Shown here piece by piece: positions 1 through 5,789 of a stretch of DNA of 24,070 bases. The notes under the pieces were generated by a model. The model saw nothing but the letters and a program-made list of their open reading frames with translations. It did no database searches and was not told where the DNA came from. A program made the translations under genes and the position numbers. The DNA comes from CAYGFH01 sp964356315 (GTDB lineage Bacteria; Patescibacteriota; Microgenomatia; UBA10105; UBA927), in assembly GCA_964356315.1 (NCBI GenBank), contig CAYHHA010000025.1:1-24070 (forward strand), given 5' to 3'. Within the stretch, counting starts at the first letter, position 1. Each line of letters starts with the position of its first letter.

Positions 1-44
1 TCAACGGTGAAAGACTTGGTAAAAAAGTGGTTTTGAATGATATA

Positions 45-116
45 GGTCCTGTAGCTCAACGGTAGAGCAGCTCCCTTTTAAGGAGTTGGTTCAGAGTTCG
101 AATCTCTGCGGGATCA
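45..116 (+). tRNA. trnK: tRNA-Lys (anticodon UUU)
   Basis: The sequence folds as a complete cloverleaf. The acceptor stem pairs 45-51 with 109-115 (one G-T and one T-G wobble), the D arm is GCTC/GAGC at 54-68, and the anticodon stem is 70-74/82-86 with loop CTTTTAA at 75-81. That gives anticodon TTT at 77-79, so lysine. The T arm contains GTTCGAATC. The discriminator base is A116, and CCA is not encoded, so the tail must be added by a CCA-adding enzyme. A terminator follows at once. No convincing own promoter is visible in the 44 bases before it, so it may be co-transcribed with whatever lies upstream. Confidence 0.97.
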
Positions 117-121
117 CTCTT

Positions 122-150
122 AAAAAAAGCCACTTGTGTGGTCTTTTTTT
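122..150 (+). terminator. Intrinsic terminator of tRNA-Lys
   Basis: A GCCAC/GTGGT stem with loop TTGT is flanked by a run of seven A on the left and seven T on the right, only 5 nt after the tRNA. This is a standard rho-independent terminator, and the A/T runs would let it act in both directions. Confidence 0.85.
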
Positions 151-213
151 ATGATTAAGCAGAGATGAGAAGCGACGCTTTGACCAGAGGGAAAAGCTAG
201 TCCCCTTGTGGGA

Positions 214-229
214 AATCTCTTCGGGATCA
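214..229 (+). repeat. Repeat of the tRNA-Lys 3' end
   Basis: This 16-base stretch matches the 3' end of the tRNA-Lys gene (101-116) at 15 positions, and like the tRNA it is followed directly by a terminator. No D arm or anticodon arm precedes it, so it is not a tRNA. It could be the leftover 3' end of a lost tRNA gene or an att-like duplication from an integration event. The match is short and chance cannot be excluded. Confidence 0.4.
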
Positions 230-230
230 T

Positions 231-270
231 ACACAAAAAATATGCTCCGTTTGGAGCGTTTTTTTTGTGT
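231..270. terminator. Bidirectional intrinsic terminator
   Basis: A GCTCC-GTTT-GGAGC hairpin (244-257) is extended by ACACAAAAAA on the left and TTTTTTTTGTGT on the right. It has a U-run on either strand, so it can end transcription from both sides. Confidence 0.8.
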
Positions 271-387
271 ACCCCTGAGATTTGAACTTTTCTAGTTCGC
301 ATGCCAGCGATAATGAACACATAAATTAAATACCATAGTTATCAAAACTGTGGCTATTTGAGAACTTCCCTATGCAAAATAATATTG

Positions 388-393
388 TATAAT
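388..393 (+). promoter_or_regulatory. -10 box (TATAAT), leaderless promoter
   Basis: A perfect TATAAT ends 7 nt before the ATG at 401. Transcription would start at or one base before the start codon, leaving no room for a ribosome binding site. The -35 is poor (best candidate ACTTCC at 364-369). Confidence 0.7.
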
Positions 394-400
394 CTCTGTA

Positions 401-730
401 ATGAATCGTAAACTAAGTATCTCAGTTGGAATGGTGTTGTTTTCTCTTCTCGGTGAATTAGTATTATGGAATCATATCGTGCTATTTACATCGTTTCTCA
501 TATTCTTGGCATACGCAAAACATAAAATATACCCTATCAAAAAAGAATTACTGTGGTACATATTGATATGTGTTGGCGGAGCTGTTACTGAGATTTTATT
601 AGTAAATGTAGGTCACGGTTGGAGTTATTCAAATCCGAATATTTTTGGTATTCCCATATGGATACCTTTTTTCTGGGGTTTTGTAGGTACGACCATACTC
701 GTGATATATGATGGTTTCACAAACAAGTAG
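401..730 (+). CDS. Small integral membrane protein of unknown function
   Basis: A 109-residue, strongly hydrophobic protein with about four predicted membrane segments (roughly 7-22, 25-42, 50-70 and 84-105). A polar, aromatic-rich stretch lies between segments 3 and 4 (GHGWSYSNPNIFGIPIWIPF). That Trp/Pro-rich loop is the only distinctive motif and looks like a conserved signature of a small membrane family, but I cannot assign a function. The start is supported by the perfect -10 box 7 nt upstream. It stands alone: terminators lie before it and a decayed region follows. Confidence 0.8.
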   Translation: MNRKLSISVGMVLFSLLGELVLWNHIVLFTSFLIFLAYAKHKIYPIKKELLWYILICVGGAVTEILLVNVGHGWSYSNPNIFGIPIWIPFFWGFVGTTILVIYDGFTNK

Positions 731-768
731 TTGTAGTTGGTTTTAGCGCTAGGTACACTTATAGCATA

Positions 769-774
769 TACTCA
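769..774 (+). promoter_or_regulatory. -10-like TATACT before the 867 ORF
   Basis: TATACT lies 92 nt before the GTG at 867. A transcript from here would have a leader with a GGGTCA...TGACCC inverted repeat (about 803-829). The -35 is unclear, and the region looks degraded, so this is weak. Confidence 0.3.
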
Positions 775-866
775 TACGAGACGTTCCAATCCTGAGAACG
801 GTGGGTCAATTTCCCTCAGCATGTGACCCCTATACGTGAGGCGATAATAGCGAACTTTCAAAGGTA

Positions 867-1130
867 GTGAGTGATGCGTATTATAGTAAATATGGAAGAC
901 GTCCAGAGCTTGTGGGAGTTTCCGAAATTATTAGCTTACAGCTAAGTTCTGATGGATCTGAGATCTTGGGTCTGCTTTCGCTAAAAGAGCATGGTTTGAT
1001 TCACAATCAATTCATGATGGTCGCTACCCGGGGAAAACCTGGAAAGTATTCCTTTATTCCCATTGATATAATTTCAGATACAGCGTATGGTAATTTGGCA
1101 AAAGATGCGAAATTCTCCAATATCAGATAG
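867..1130 (+). CDS. Doubtful short ORF, possibly a decayed gene
   Basis: An 87-residue reading frame that would start with GTG. The frame stays open back to 840 without an ATG, and no clear ribosome binding site or close -10 box is seen. The protein-like sequence (alternating beta-type segments such as ELVGVSEIISLQL and FMMVATRGKPGKYSFIPIDII) does not match a family I know. Its last 56 bases overlap the tail of a minus-strand pseudogene. It may be the surviving 3' end of a broken gene, or a small real protein. Confidence 0.4.
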   Translation: MSDAYYSKYGRRPELVGVSEIISLQLSSDGSEILGLLSLKEHGLIHNQFMMVATRGKPGKYSFIPIDIISDTAYGNLAKDAKFSNIR

Positions 1131-1503
1131 TAGGTAAGAGGCGATTACCGTGAATAAAACCGTCAAGTTAGCAGCTGTTTGATCAAGTGCATTTAAGGAT
1201 TGTATAAGGTCCTCTTGAGTTTTTGCAATTTGTATATCAAGTTCTAGGATGGCTTTATCTTGTTTCTGTTCTACTTCAATTCGTTCGTTCCTGCTTTGGG
1301 ACGAATGTGTTTAATACTCGCTACAGCTCCAGGAATTGGTGAAATAAGCCCTTGTTCTATTGGATCCTTGGATGTGCCATATCAGCTTGGAGTTTATCTA
1401 TATTTCTTGCTATTGTCAATTTATTACTGCATCAATGTGATTGAAGAAATATTTCATAGTATTCACGTGTGGTTTCATTTGAAATACGTATATTCTGGTT
1501 CAT
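1075..1503 (-). pseudogene. Frameshifted remnant of a helical, membrane-anchored protein
   Basis: Reading the minus strand gives protein-like pieces in different frames. One starts MNQNIRISNETTREYYEIF and stops after 23 residues (1432-1503). Another runs GTSKDPIEQGLISPIPGAV...KAGTNE. It continues in a second frame as RIEVEQKQDKAILELDIQ, then a Leu/Ala-rich helix with heptad character, then a hydrophobic stretch (LTVLFTVIASYLL). Joining them needs at least two frameshifts, so the gene is broken. The original looks like a coiled-coil protein with a C-terminal membrane segment; no family is recognised. This fills the otherwise gene-less stretch 1131-1555. Confidence 0.5.
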
Positions 1504-1555
1504 AGAAATGAAAATCGTCACATCGGATTTTTTGTGTTTTCCAAATTGTATGACG

Positions 1556-1744
1556 CTACTTCTTTTGGTTCCATCTCTTTGCTCGCGTTGAGGGGAATAG
1601 GGTAGCAAATTCTTGTTGTTGCCATTTCATGACTTTGTGAATACAACTTCGGCATACATCGACTTCATGTGTAGTGTCGATAATAAGGTGGTTGAATTGT
1701 TTGCTATATTCGGCTATAGCTTGCTCACAGAGTGCACAACGCAT
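1556..1744 (-). CDS. Small CxxC-CxxC protein (probable zinc binding)
   Basis: A 62-residue protein with two CxxC pairs (Cys3/Cys6 and Cys31/Cys34), the usual pattern for one zinc knuckle, ending in a basic tail (RAKRWNQKK). It begins 9 nt after the stop of the M29 aminopeptidase gene on the same strand, so the two are very likely one transcript. The function is unknown; with that basic tail it could bind nucleic acid, or it could serve as a partner of the peptidase, but neither is shown. The ORF is short but supported by its position and by the regular Cys spacing. Confidence 0.65.
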   Translation of the reverse strand: MRCALCEQAIAEYSKQFNHLIIDTTHEVDVCRSCIHKVMKWQQQEFATLFPSTRAKRWNQKK

Positions 1745-1753
1745 ACGAAGTTC

Positions 1754-2956
1754 CTATATCACAAATTTCCCATCTTTATAGATCACTTTATATTCACCCG
1801 AAGTGAGTTTTGCCGTAACCGTTCTGCGGCTGGTCGCCACGATATCTGTGTGTATGACGGAGTCGTTGTAGCCGAGTTCTTTCCATCCTGCCTCCGTTAC
1901 ATCGGCGGGATTACCTGTATAGGAATCTTTATATGCAGATCCTAAAGCCAAGTGAGTATTTCCTTGTTTGCCTCCGACATTTTCATCAAACAGCGTCTCT
2001 CCCATAAATTTTGTAATACGAGATAGTCGTGAATCCGTCAGACTAAATTCTCCAATACGGTCGGCATTTTCTACCTTTATCATCTCCGCAAGCACCTCCT
2101 CACCTTTTTTCGCATGGACACTGACGACTCGGCCGTGTTCAAATTCCAAGGTGACATCTTTTACCAGATTTCCGTAGGCGTACAGTGGTTCTGTAAACGT
2201 AATCTTCCCATGAGTTTTCCTACAATCAGGACTAATAAATACTTCAAAGCTTGGGATATTTCTCCCGGTTCCGCCAAGCCATTGTCTTCCTGGCCCAATC
2301 CCAATCACGAGATCAGTTCCCTCTGCTTCGACATGCAGGGTATCTATAGGTACGGTGTTGAGTGTGTTTTTTAACCGTTCCACTTCGCCCGCAGTTTTTG
2401 TCCATGTTGCTATAGGATCGGGATCATCTAGGAAGCAGGCGTTGATGATCTGCTTCCAGTACCCTTTGTATGACATATCAACTTCTTTTGCCATAGCGGG
2501 TGTTCCGTAGAGCCCTAGTGTCCAGGTAAACTTTCCTGCATTTTCTTTTTCATCTCTCCATTCTTTGTACGGCTTAGAGGCTTTTCGGGTCGTCATGATT
2601 TTAGACGGATCAACGCCTTCGAGTTCATGTTTGTTTGTTTCGGCAATCATATAGAGCGAATGATCTATCTGATCAACTTTTCCTTTCAAGTACTTTTCGG
2701 GGAAAAATGCCAGTTGTCTGTCGCTCGCATGGTCAAAAAATATACGATCCAATCCGTCGGGGATATATTGGATAATTGGAAACCCCCCAGACGAGAGGAC
2801 TTGTCGGTATAGATGGATAAGCATAGGCTTGGCGCACTCTGGCACCTGCAAAAGCACAACCTCTCCCGACTTTATGCCCTTTCCTCCGCCTAATGCAAAG
2901 TCGATCATGACTTTGGCGTATTTTTCGAGTACAGTTTCAGATGGTTGGTATTCCAT
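1754..2956 (-). CDS. M29-family metallo-aminopeptidase
   Basis: A cytoplasmic exopeptidase that removes N-terminal residues from peptides using two metal ions. It has the full family length (400 residues), the typical opening EKYAKVMIDFALGGGKGI and all five expected ligands of the AmpS/AmpT fold: Glu238 (in SFEVF), Glu303 (GEFSL), His335 (GNTHLALG), His369 and Asp371 (IHTDIVA). I chose the ATG at 2956 rather than an upstream one at 2971, because a TATACT -10 box ends 6 nt before it and overlaps the longer reading. It probably recycles peptides in an organism with few amino-acid pathways. A small CxxC protein gene follows 9 nt downstream. Confidence 0.95.
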   Translation of the reverse strand: MEYQPSETVLEKYAKVMIDFALGGGKGIKSGEVVLLQVPECAKPMLIHLYRQVLSSGGFPIIQYIPDGLDRIFFDHASDRQLAFFPEKYLKGKVDQIDHSLYMIAETNKHELEGVDPSKIMTTRKASKPYKEWRDEKENAGKFTWTLGLYGTPAMAKEVDMSYKGYWKQIINACFLDDPDPIATWTKTAGEVERLKNTLNTVPIDTLHVEAEGTDLVIGIGPGRQWLGGTGRNIPSFEVFISPDCRKTHGKITFTEPLYAYGNLVKDVTLEFEHGRVVSVHAKKGEEVLAEMIKVENADRIGEFSLTDSRLSRITKFMGETLFDENVGGKQGNTHLALGSAYKDSYTGNPADVTEAGWKELGYNDSVIHTDIVATSRRTVTAKLTSGEYKVIYKDGKFVI

Positions 2957-2962
2957 GGCAAA

Positions 2963-2968
2963 AGTATA
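2963..2968 (-). promoter_or_regulatory. -10 box of the aminopeptidase gene
   Basis: On the minus strand the sequence reads TATACT, 6 nt before the ATG at 2956. This predicts a leaderless message and fixes the start. It lies back to back with the nuclease promoter in a 91-bp divergent gap. Confidence 0.7.
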
Positions 2969-3008
2969 CACTAGTCCATGGTTTTTTGCGAAAGAGTGTT
3001 TTTATTAT

Positions 3009-3039
3009 TTGACAACTATTTCGACATCAGGTGTATCAT
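3009..3039 (+). promoter_or_regulatory. Promoter of the SNase-like nuclease gene
   Basis: A consensus TTGACA -35 (3009-3014) is followed after 19 bp by TATCAT (3034-3039). The ATG at 3048 lies 8 nt further on, so the transcript is probably leaderless. Confidence 0.7.
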
Positions 3040-3047
3040 ATATAGGT

Positions 3048-3719
3048 ATGGTCCGGAAAGTGAAGAAATCACTCCGCTTAGTTACACTTTCAGTCGCCAC
3101 AGTGGCTCTGCTTGCAGGTGGTTCGTTTGTACTTTCCTCAAATCTCAAGTCTCTTATCCCTGTTTCCTCATATGAAGCTATCCGCGTGTTTGATGGGGAT
3201 ACGTTTGAGACCAAAGAACAGCAGTACATCCGAATTTCTGGCATAGATGCGCCGGAGATGGGCAGGTGTGGAAGCGAGCAAGCGAAAAAGAAATTAGAAT
3301 CGTTGTTGCTGGGAAAAAAATTGTATATAAAAATTTTATACCACAGAGACAGCCGCCTTATGGGAACAGTGACAACCAACGAGGGATCAGTCGGCGAACA
3401 GATGCTCCGATCAGGCATGGCGATAAAAATGGATAAAGAGGCAATTCATGACCCATCTATGCAGATAGCTACGAACTATGCACGAAATAAAAAGCTTGGA
3501 ATTTTTTCAAGTCTTTGTACGCAATCAGAAAACCCAAAAAATCCAACCTGTGCTATCAAAGGAAATATTGTGTCAGGCAATCAGAAAACGTACCACAAAC
3601 CTGGCTGTCAATCATACAGTTTTACTACGGTGCAATTGTATAATGGTGACGAGTGGTTTTGTTCCGAGCGTGAAGCCCAATCCTCCGGATTTACCAAGGC
3701 ACAGTCTTGTGAGAATTGA
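3048..3719 (+). CDS. Exported SNase-like nuclease with Cys-rich C-terminal domain
   Basis: A thermonuclease-family protein of 223 residues. Residues 1-32 hold a basic start and a hydrophobic segment (signal or anchor), so it should act outside the cell or at its surface. The SNase domain covers about 42-157, with the calcium-site aspartates in VFDGDTF (49, 51), Arg62, Asp67, Glu70 (YIRISGIDAPE) and the second catalytic Arg103 (DSRLMG). The tail, 167-221, has KGNI, KTYHKPGC and EWFCSE motifs with four Cys (168, 187, 205, 221), a small domain often found behind such nucleases. The ATG at 3048 is preferred over a reading frame open from 2829 because the promoter lies just before it. Likely role: degrading external DNA/RNA for nucleotides or for uptake. 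Confidence 0.93.
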   Translation: MVRKVKKSLRLVTLSVATVALLAGGSFVLSSNLKSLIPVSSYEAIRVFDGDTFETKEQQYIRISGIDAPEMGRCGSEQAKKKLESLLLGKKLYIKILYHRDSRLMGTVTTNEGSVGEQMLRSGMAIKMDKEAIHDPSMQIATNYARNKKLGIFSSLCTQSENPKNPTCAIKGNIVSGNQKTYHKPGCQSYSFTTVQLYNGDEWFCSEREAQSSGFTKAQSCEN

Positions 3720-3841
3720 TAGAATAGAACTATAGCAGGCATGATCGAATCGAGGACTACGAATCGAATCGTTTCCCAAGTTCTATACGGATTCCATCAG
3801 CCCCAAATGCATGGTTAATCCAGTCGACTGTCGATAATTGT

Positions 3842-4912
3842 ATGAGAAAATTTCTAGCCATATGTTGTGTCGTAGTAGCTTTTTTTGATATTTGGTATAT
3901 ATCGCAGAAATTTTTGGAAAATAAGAGTGTCGCAGTGTCAATACAGGCACAGAAGCAACAAAAGAACATACCTGAAGAGCTCAGTACAACACCGTTACTT
4001 CAACAAGAAAAACGTAATAATTCTGCCACCGACCCTGCAGTTCTTGCTTCAGCTATTCAAATCATGCCACAGACTCCTGATCAAATATTTGACTACATTG
4101 ATCCTAAATTGGCATCGGAAAAAAATACACAATCAAACGTGTACACAATTATCGCGACCGGCGACGTTATTCCTGCTCGTAGCGTGAACGCGGCTTTGGT
4201 GCGTCAAAATAATTTTACGTTTCCGTTTGAAAAAACCATAGACGTCCTGCGAAGTGCAGATGCGGTGTTTATAAACCTTGAATCACCTCTTGTTACAAAT
4301 TGTCTAGTGACTACAGCAGGTATGTCATTTTGTGGTGATCCGAGATTTATTGAAGGTCTCTTATATGCCGGTGTGTCTGTTGCAAATATCGCAAATAATC
4401 ACGCGGGAAATTATGGTGCATCGGGAATAGCTCAGACAGTCGAGTCTCTGAAGAAAAACAATATTTCAGTTATAGGCAACGGGAGAGCTGCGACCCTCCT
4501 GATCCGCGGAAAGAAATTTGGGTTTCTCGGGTATACCGACATTGGCAGTAAAGAGGAAGGTGTTGCATGGGCAAACACTACCGAAATTCAGAAAGATATT
4601 CAGGTGTTAAAAAAGGAGGTCGACTATGTTCTTGTATCATTTCATTGGGGCACCGAATACACGGCCACACCTACAGAACGCCAGCGCGAGATCGCGTATG
4701 CAGCTATAGATGCTGGAGCCGATCTTATTATCGGAAACCATCCTCATTGGGTTCAAGGAACAGAGCTGTATAAAGGCAAGCATATCGCCTATGCCCATGG
4801 GAATTATATATTTGATCAAATGTGGTCACAGGAGACAAGAGAAGGAGTATTGGGGAAGTATATATTTTCTGATTCCGGGCTTATCCGTGCAATTTATTCC
4901 CATTATAATTGA
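3842..4912 (+). CDS. CapA-family metallophosphatase-like protein, C-terminus frameshifted
   Basis: CapA/PGA_cap family, related to calcineurin-type phosphoesterases and named for poly-gamma-glutamate capsule assembly. The protein has an N-terminal membrane anchor (about 4-22), a Gln/Ser-rich linker, then the domain from about 102: Asp108 (ATGDVIPAR), NLESPL (145-150), ANNHAGNYG (184-192), FHWGTEY (267-273), GNHPHWVQG (298-306) and AHGNYIFDQMW. These are the expected metal and active-site blocks, so the catalytic part is intact. The frame ends early with IRAIYSHYN. The normal ending, VQFIPIIIDDYS and onward, is in the +1 frame to 5033, so one extra base lies around 4860-4883. Real mutation or sequencing error cannot be told apart here. 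It is probably a surface protein on the outer face of the membrane. Confidence 0.88.
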   Translation: MRKFLAICCVVVAFFDIWYISQKFLENKSVAVSIQAQKQQKNIPEELSTTPLLQQEKRNNSATDPAVLASAIQIMPQTPDQIFDYIDPKLASEKNTQSNVYTIIATGDVIPARSVNAALVRQNNFTFPFEKTIDVLRSADAVFINLESPLVTNCLVTTAGMSFCGDPRFIEGLLYAGVSVANIANNHAGNYGASGIAQTVESLKKNNISVIGNGRAATLLIRGKKFGFLGYTDIGSKEEGVAWANTTEIQKDIQVLKKEVDYVLVSFHWGTEYTATPTERQREIAYAAIDAGADLIIGNHPHWVQGTELYKGKHIAYAHGNYIFDQMWSQETREGVLGKYIFSDSGLIRAIYSHYN

Positions 4913-5033
4913 TGATTATTCAGTGGCTCGATATGCGACAGAAATCGAAGCAAAAAATATTCTCGGGAGAATGAGGAAATCTACAAATGAAATTAAAGAA
5001 ATGCCTCCAATTGAAATCGCTGGAAATAATTAG
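4881..5033 (+). other. Out-of-frame C-terminal end of the CapA gene
   Basis: In the +1 frame relative to the CapA gene the reading is LSVQFIPIIIDDYSVARYATEI..., followed by a helical end (AKNILGRMRKS) and a TAG stop. This fits the last strand and helix of the CapA domain. It has no start of its own and overlaps the CapA frame, so it is the displaced tail and not a separate gene. Confidence 0.75.
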
Positions 5034-5057
5034 TTTTTTAGCAATTCGCTCGTATGA

Positions 5058-5063
5058 TATACT
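5058..5063 (+). promoter_or_regulatory. -10 box of nth
   Basis: TATACT ends 9 nt before the ATG at 5073, leaving a leader of about two bases. There is no ribosome binding site. Confidence 0.6.
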
Positions 5064-5072
5064 ACAAAAAAT

Positions 5073-5708
5073 ATGAATCTAAAAGAAAAAGCGCTCGAAA
5101 TTTATAAACGGCTTTTAGCAGATAATCCTCACCCGAAAGTAGAATTAAATTATTCGACTCCATGGGAATTGCTTGTCGCTGTAATCCTTTCGGCACAGGC
5201 AACAGATAAATTAGTAAATACAGTGACTCCTGATTTATTTAAAAAATTTCCAACAGTGGAGTCTATTGCCAGCGCAACCGTCGAAGACATCGTTGTACTA
5301 GTCAAAAAAATAAATTTTCATACAAACAAATCCAAAAGCATAGTTGCGGCTGCAAAGGATATCGTGACAAAGCATAGTGGGAATGTGCCAAAAACTATGG
5401 AAGAGCTTGATGCGCTCCCAGGAGTCGCCAGAAAAACCGCAAATGTTGTGCTCGGAAGTGCATTTGGTATTCCATCAGGTATCGTCATAGACACACATGG
5501 TATCCGTATGGTAAATAGGCTGGGGTTATCTGAATCAAAAGATCCGGTGAAGATCGAGCAGGAACTTATGAGCTTACTTCCAGAGGATCTGTGGATCAAT
5601 TTTGGTCAATTGTTAACACTTCATGGTAGGCATATGTGTGTCGCCCGAGCGCATACCTGCGAAGGGTGTTGTTTGGGAGATTTGTGCCCCGAATATAGCA
5701 AAAACTAA
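5073..5708 (+). CDS. nth: Endonuclease III (DNA glycosylase/AP lyase)
   Basis: Base-excision repair enzyme that removes oxidised pyrimidines and cleaves the abasic site. The length is typical at 211 residues. The helix-hairpin-helix LPGVARKTANVVLG (115-128) carries the catalytic Lys121, and Asp140 lies in VIDTHGIR. LSAQATD (39-45) is the usual helix start. The [4Fe-4S] loop is complete: Cys189, Cys196, Cys199 and Cys205 with C-x6-C-x2-C-x5-C spacing. A TATACT box 9 nt before the ATG suggests its own leaderless transcript. The gene looks fully functional. Confidence 0.97.
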   Translation: MNLKEKALEIYKRLLADNPHPKVELNYSTPWELLVAVILSAQATDKLVNTVTPDLFKKFPTVESIASATVEDIVVLVKKINFHTNKSKSIVAAAKDIVTKHSGNVPKTMEELDALPGVARKTANVVLGSAFGIPSGIVIDTHGIRMVNRLGLSESKDPVKIEQELMSLLPEDLWINFGQLLTLHGRHMCVARAHTCEGCCLGDLCPEYSKN

Positions 5709-5776
5709 TTCCCCAAGGGCGATCCCTAACTTGCATCTTTACATCTTCATTCAATCGATTGTACGATACCTAGTGT

Positions 5777-5781
5777 AGAGG
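5777..5781 (+). promoter_or_regulatory. Possible ribosome binding site (AGAGG)
   Basis: AGAGG lies 8 nt before the ATG at 5790. This is one of the few genes here with a plausible Shine-Dalgarno site; a TACGAT at 5762-5767 could be the -10. Confidence 0.45.
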
Positions 5782-5789
5782 TTTTTTGT

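Noticed and set aside
1..63. Open frames at the left edge, one reading STVKDLVKKWF then stop at 36, another open to 63
   Set aside because: Either could be the end of an upstream gene, but the longer one runs into the tRNA and the shorter has too few residues to judge.
120..320. Minus-strand 66-residue ORF
   Set aside because: It runs through two intrinsic terminators and a tRNA-end repeat; the translation shows no protein-like character.
262..320. Minus-strand stretch resembling the 3' half of a tRNA (GTTCAAATC followed by an acceptor-like end)
   Set aside because: The T stem does not pair and no D arm or 5' acceptor strand is present upstream.
1260..1505. Plus-strand 81-residue hydrophobic ORF (TTG start)
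   Set aside because: The opposite strand shows coherent, though broken, coding sequence; this looks like its antisense shadow.
3757..3969. Minus-strand ORF ending INHAFGADGIRIELGKRFDS
   Set aside because: Its end looks somewhat protein-like, but most of it is antisense to the CapA anchor region and it has no promoter; at best a short remnant.
4877..4883. Programmed +1 frameshift in the CapA gene (GGG CTT A)
   Set aside because: No stop codon or stimulatory structure stands at the shift point, as would be expected for a prfB-like site; a mutation or sequencing error is simpler.
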